Shown here in pieces: positions 22,953 to 26,251 of a stretch of 26,251 nucleotides of DNA. The position numbers and the translations under genes are program-made. The notes beneath the pieces are model-generated. The model did not search any database, was not told the origin of the DNA, and saw only the letters and a program-made list of their open reading frames with translations. The stretch is taken from contig JBGVRX010000014.1 of NCBI GenBank assembly GCA_045128835.1, positions 1 to 26,251 on the forward strand. Reading direction: 5' to 3'. Source of the DNA: CALVUJ01 sp045128835 (lineage in GTDB: Bacteria; Bacillota_I; Bacilli_A; RFN20; DUOF01). Numbering within the stretch: the stretch's first letter is position 1; every line of letters starts with the position of its first letter.

Positions 22953-25019
22953 ATTTGTATTCTTCTTTATGATTTGCTCTGTAATAAACTTAGGAGCTTC
23001 TTCATATCTGTAGAATGTCATTGTGTAGTTACCTCTACCTTGAGTGAATGATCTTAAATCAGTAGCATAACCAAACATTTCTGATAATGGAACGTAACCA
23101 TCGATTACTTGTAAGTTACCTCTAGCTTCGAATCCTTCGATTCTACCTCTTCTTGAGTTGATATCACCCATAGCATCACCTTGATACTCACTAGGAACAA
23201 CAACTTCAACCTTCATAATAGGTTCTAATAATACAGGTTTACATAATTTAGCAGCTTCTCTTAAAGCCATTGAAGCAGCAATTTTAAATGCCATTTCGCT
23301 TGAGTCAACATCATGGTAAGAACCATCAAATAATGTTGCTTTTACATCGATAACTGGATATCCAGCTAAGATACCTTTAGTTAAAGCTTCTTGTAATCCT
23401 TCGTTAACTGGTTTGATGTATTCTTTAGGAACAACACCACCAACGATTGCATCAACAAATTCATAACCTTTACCTTCATTTGGTTCAAGTTTCAACCAAA
23501 CGTGACCATATTGTCCACGACCACCTGATTGACGAATGAATTTACCTTCACATTCACCAAGTTGTCTAATAGTTTCTCTATATGCAACTTGAGGAGCACC
23601 AACGTTAGCTTCTACTTTAAATTCTCTTCTTAAACGGTCAATGATGATATCTAAGTGTAATTCACCCATACCAGCAATGATTGTTTGTCCTGTTTCATTA
23701 TCTGTATAAGCTTTGAATGTTGGATCTTCTTCAGCTAATTTACCTAAAGCTACACCTAATTTTTCTTGGTCAGATTTAGTCTTTGGTTCAACAGCTAATT
23801 GAATAACTGGATCAGAGAATTCCATCTTTTCAAGAATAACTTCGTGATTTTCATCACATAGAGTATCTCCAGTTGTAGTATCTTTCAATCCTACAGCAGC
23901 AGCGATATCTCCTGCATAAACTTCAGTAATTTCTTTTCTTTGGTTAGCGTGCATTTGAAGAATTCTTCCTAAACGCTCTCTCTTACCTTTTGTTGAGTTC
24001 ATTAAATAACTTCCTGATTGTGCTTTACCAGCATAAACTCTAAAGAAAGTTAATTTACCAACAAATGGGTCTGTTGCTACTTTAAATGCTAAAGCAGCAA
24101 ATGGAGAATCATCACTAATAGTTAATGTAACTTCATCACCATTTTCATCAACACCCTTTGCAGCTGGGATGTCTAATGGAGATGGCAAATATTCAATTAC
24201 AGCATCCAATAGAGGTTGAATACCTTTGTTTTTATAAGCACTACCACCCATTACTGGGAAGAACTTACCTGTTAAAACAGCTTTTCTAATTGTTGATTTA
24301 ATTTCAGCAATTGTAACTTCTTGTTCTTCTAGAACTTTCATCATCATTTCATCATCGAATTCAGCTAAAGCTTCGATTAATTCACTACGATAAGCTTCAC
24401 ATTTTTCAACTAAATCAGCAGGAACTACATCTTCTCTAACTTTTAAACCTTTTTCATCTTCATAGTAATAAGCTTTTCTTTCGATGATATCAATAACACC
24501 CTTAAGTTGGCTTTCGCAACCGATAGGGAAGTTAATTGGGTGAGCATTAGCACCTAATTTTGTATGTAATGATTTAACACTCATATCAAAATCAGCACCA
24601 ATAGCATCCATTTTATTTACGAATACTATACGAGGAACTCCGTATTTAACACCTTGACCCCATACAGTTTCAGTTTGTGGTTCAACACCGTTTTTACCAT
24701 CAAGTAATGTAACGGCACCATCAAGTACACGTAATGATCTTTCAACTTCAACAGTGAAGTCTACGTGTCCTGGTGTATCGATAATATTGATTCTGTGCTC
24801 TTTCCAGTAAGCAGTTGTAGCAGCAGATGTGATAGTGATACCACGTTCTTGTTCTTGTTCCATCCAGTCCATAGTTGCAGTACCTTCATGAGTATCTCCA
24901 ATCTTATGGTTAATACCAGTATAGAAAAGAATTCTTTCACTACAAGTTGTTTTACCAGCATCAATGTGAGCCATTATACCAATATTTCTTGTTTTTTCCA
25001 ATGAAACACTTCTTGCCAT
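22944..25019 (-). CDS. fusA: Elongation factor G
   Basis: 691 residues, full length. The translocase GTPase of the ribosome. G1 is AHIDAGKTTCSERILFYTG, where Cys-Ser stands in place of the common Thr-Thr after GKTT. G2 with RGITITSAATT, DTPGHVDFTVEV (G3) and NKMD (G4) are normal. The domain IV region PVIDVKATLFDGSYHDVDSSEMAF and the C-terminal SFTQGRGNYTMTFYRYEEAP are typical. It has AGGAGG before the ATG and follows rpsG by 24 bp. Third gene of the str operon. Confidence 0.98.
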   Translation of the reverse strand: MARSVSLEKTRNIGIMAHIDAGKTTCSERILFYTGINHKIGDTHEGTATMDWMEQEQERGITITSAATTAYWKEHRINIIDTPGHVDFTVEVERSLRVLDGAVTLLDGKNGVEPQTETVWGQGVKYGVPRIVFVNKMDAIGADFDMSVKSLHTKLGANAHPINFPIGCESQLKGVIDIIERKAYYYEDEKGLKVREDVVPADLVEKCEAYRSELIEALAEFDDEMMMKVLEEQEVTIAEIKSTIRKAVLTGKFFPVMGGSAYKNKGIQPLLDAVIEYLPSPLDIPAAKGVDENGDEVTLTISDDSPFAALAFKVATDPFVGKLTFFRVYAGKAQSGSYLMNSTKGKRERLGRILQMHANQRKEITEVYAGDIAAAVGLKDTTTGDTLCDENHEVILEKMEFSDPVIQLAVEPKTKSDQEKLGVALGKLAEEDPTFKAYTDNETGQTIIAGMGELHLDIIIDRLRREFKVEANVGAPQVAYRETIRQLGECEGKFIRQSGGRGQYGHVWLKLEPNEGKGYEFVDAIVGGVVPKEYIKPVNEGLQEALTKGILAGYPVIDVKATLFDGSYHDVDSSEMAFKIAASMALREAAKLCKPVLLEPIMKVEVVVPSEYQGDAMGDINSRRGRIEGFEARGNLQVIDGYVPLSEMFGYATDLRSFTQGRGNYTMTFYRYEEAPKFITEQIIKKNTNNQ

Positions 25020-25043
25020 TCTTTTTCCTCCTTATTCCTTAAA

Positions 25044-25514
25044 TTACCAATTGTAATGTGCAAATGCTTTATTAGCTTCTGCCATTTTATGAACATCGTC
25101 ACGTTTCTTAACAGATTGACCTGTACCATTAGCAGCATCAATAATTTCGCTAGCTAATTTTTCAACCATGCTCTTTTCACTACGTAATCTAGAATAGTTA
25201 ACTAACCATCTTAATCCTAAAGTTTTTCTTCTTTCTTCGCTAACTTCAACAGGAACTTGATAGTTTTGTCCACCAACACGACGAACTTTTAATTCTAATA
25301 CAGGCATTACATTTTCCATTGCTTGTTCAAAAACTTCATTAGCTGGTTTTCCAGTTTTAGTTTCGATTGTTGAAAAAGCATCGTATAAAATTGTTTGAGC
25401 AACGCCTCTTTTACCATCTACCATTAATTTATTAATTAAACGTGTAACTAATTTACTATTATAAATAGGATCTGCTAACACGTCTCTTTTTGCAATATAA
25501 CCCTTACGTGGCAT
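25044..25514 (-). CDS. rpsG: 30S ribosomal protein S7
   Basis: 156 residues, exact family length. Signatures: MPRKGYIAKRDVLADPIYNSKLVTRLINK, KRGVAQTILYDAF, the conserved VLELKVRRVGGQNYQVPVEV loop and the C-terminal KANKAFAHYNW. S7 organises the head of the 30S subunit. Start is supported by AAAGGAGGAAAT. It lies 20 bp after rpsL in the str operon. Confidence 0.99.
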   Translation of the reverse strand: MPRKGYIAKRDVLADPIYNSKLVTRLINKLMVDGKRGVAQTILYDAFSTIETKTGKPANEVFEQAMENVMPVLELKVRRVGGQNYQVPVEVSEERRKTLGLRWLVNYSRLRSEKSMVEKLASEIIDAANGTGQSVKKRDDVHKMAEANKAFAHYNW

Positions 25515-25534
25515 TATTTATTTCCTCCTTTCAA

Positions 25535-25954
25535 TTATTTTGCAGCTTTAGGTCTCTTTGTACCATACAAAGATCTACCTTGCTTACGATTATTTACTCC
25601 AGCACAGTCTAATGTACCTCTTACAACATGGTATCTAACTCCTGGTAAATCCTTAACACGGCCACCACGAATTAAAACTACGCTGTGTTCTTGTAAGTTA
25701 TGTCCTTCTCCACCGATGTATGCAGTAACTTCCATTCCGTTACTTAACTTAATACGAGCATACTTTCTTAAAGCTGAGTTTGGTTTCTTAGGTGTTTTTG
25801 TACCAACACGTGTACAAACTCCTCTTTTTTGTGGACTCTTTGTCTCAATAGTTTTCTTCTTCAATGAGTTTCTTCCTTTACCTAATGCAGGTGCTTTAGA
25901 TTTGTACTCACTTTTAGTTCTACTATTACGAACTAATTGACTAAATGTAGGCAT
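25535..25954 (-). CDS. rpsL: 30S ribosomal protein S12
   Basis: 139 residues, as in other Bacilli. S12 lies at the decoding centre. Signatures: MPTFSQLVRNSRTKSEYKS, TKTPKKPNSALRKYARIKL with the lysine whose change gives streptomycin resistance in other species, and GGRVKDLPGVRYHVVRGTLD with the second such lysine, both wild type. AAAGGAG precedes the ATG. First gene of the str operon, with a consensus promoter and structured leader upstream. Confidence 0.99.
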   Translation of the reverse strand: MPTFSQLVRNSRTKSEYKSKAPALGKGRNSLKKKTIETKSPQKRGVCTRVGTKTPKKPNSALRKYARIKLSNGMEVTAYIGGEGHNLQEHSVVLIRGGRVKDLPGVRYHVVRGTLDCAGVNNRKQGRSLYGTKRPKAAK

Positions 25955-25972
25955 TTTATTTCTCCTTTCCTA

Positions 25973-26037
25973 ACACACAACTCCAGGTGTGTCAATATAC
26001 CTTATTTTAAAAAGCCCAACAGGCTCTCAAAACAACG
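25973..26037 (-). ncRNA. Structured leader of the str operon
   Basis: Between the predicted transcription start (near 26037) and rpsL there are two stems on the minus strand. GAGAGCC-TGTTG-GGCTTTTT (about 26028-26010) looks like a weak attenuator. GACACAC with GTGTGTT (25993-25972, stem ACACAC/GTGTGT) sits directly before the AAAGGAG. They could serve attenuation or feedback by a ribosomal protein (inference). Confidence 0.4.
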
Positions 26038-26044
26038 CAAGTAG

Positions 26045-26073
26045 ATTATACTCCACCAGCAATATGTTGTCAA
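26045..26073 (-). promoter_or_regulatory. Consensus sigma-A promoter of the str operon
   Basis: Minus-strand TTGACA (26073-26068), exactly 17 nt, TATAAT (26050-26045): both hexamers match consensus fully. Confidence 0.92.
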
Positions 26074-26100
26074 CAAAAAATATATAATATTTATTTAAAC

Positions 26101-26122
26101 AAAAAAAGGCAAAAAAAAGCCT
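26101..26122 (-). terminator. rRNA operon terminator
   Basis: Minus-strand AGGC, eight-T loop, GCCT, then seven T. The 5' arm is the 3' end of 5S rRNA itself. Confidence 0.6.
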
Positions 26123-26232
26123 GGCAACGAGTTATTCTTGCGGGCCAAAGCCAACTACCTTCACCGCGACTGTGCTTAACTTCTGTGTTCGGGATGGGAA
26201 CAGGTGTGTCCACAGTGCCATTGTCACCAGAC
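26119..26232 (-). rRNA. rrf: 5S ribosomal RNA
   Basis: About 114 nt on the minus strand. It begins GTCTGGTGAC and ends TTGCCAGGC; the ends pair (GTCTGG with CCAGGC, one wobble) to form helix I. The internal block with CCCATCCCGAACACAGAAG and TTAAGC, and the later GGTAGTT, are the universally recognised 5S segments. The last 19 bases of the window (26233-26251) lie 5' of the 5S gene on this strand and are 23S-5S spacer or the very end of 23S. So an rRNA operon ends right before the str operon promoter. Confidence 0.95.
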
Positions 26233-26251
26233 TTTTTCTTTCAGGTTGATC

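Noticed and set aside
24761..25004. Overlapping short frames on both strands inside fusA
   Set aside because: They lie in the EF-G G domain, whose coding frame is unambiguous.
26233..26251. 3' end of 23S rRNA
   Set aside because: Only 19 bases are visible and they carry no motif that separates 23S from the spacer.

Overview
The window looks like chromosomal core sequence from an AT-rich, low-GC Gram-positive bacterium (Bacillota, Bacilli/Mollicutes-related; compatible with an uncultured gut-type lineage). Strong Shine-Dalgarno sites are everywhere, one sigma-A-like promoter is consensus, gap-pgk-tpiA-gpmI-eno is in the Bacillus order, and rpsL-rpsG-fusA-tuf and rplM-rpsI are present. TGA serves as a stop (for example the DedA and amidase genes) and Trp is TGG, so it does not use the Mycoplasma code. 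A periplasmic-type amidase, a lipoprotein and exported Ig-like proteins indicate a walled, single-membrane cell. Nearly everything is on the minus strand; only the exported protein at 7941-9509 and clpP are on the plus strand.

Layout from left to right. 1-2055: 5' part of a large exported protein with tandem ~97-residue Ig-like repeats, running off the left edge. 2178-4016: two lipid-acting enzymes, a diacylglycerol-kinase-type lipid kinase and a patatin-like phospholipase. 4075-7832: small cell-envelope and unknown genes (ASCH protein, bacterial PH-domain membrane protein, DUF1292-like protein, glycine/alanine-rich membrane protein, LemA, a lipoprotein, a 65-residue protein, DedA). 7941-9509: a second Ig-like exported protein, convergent with the glycolytic operon. 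9501-15417: the lower-glycolysis operon, with a clear promoter overlapped by a palindrome. 15541-17313: a 16-repeat Sel1 protein, divergent from clpP (17431-18006). 18013-19922: an HI0933-type flavoprotein and a cell-wall amidase. 20011-20897: rpsI and rplM behind a probable L13 leader. 21018-21557: an acidic-tailed membrane protein. 21682-25954: the str operon (tuf has its own extra promoter). 26119-26232: 5S rRNA, the end of an rRNA operon placed directly upstream of the str promoter.

Functionally this is growth machinery (glycolysis from glyceraldehyde-3-phosphate to PEP, ribosome and elongation factors) interleaved with envelope genes. I do not see a mobile element, CRISPR array, defence locus or other clear accessory system. 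The most noteworthy items are the two Ig-repeat exported proteins, a glycolytic-operon terminator embedded inside the coding sequence of the convergent exported-protein gene, and palindromes overlapping the -35 boxes of the gap and tuf promoters.
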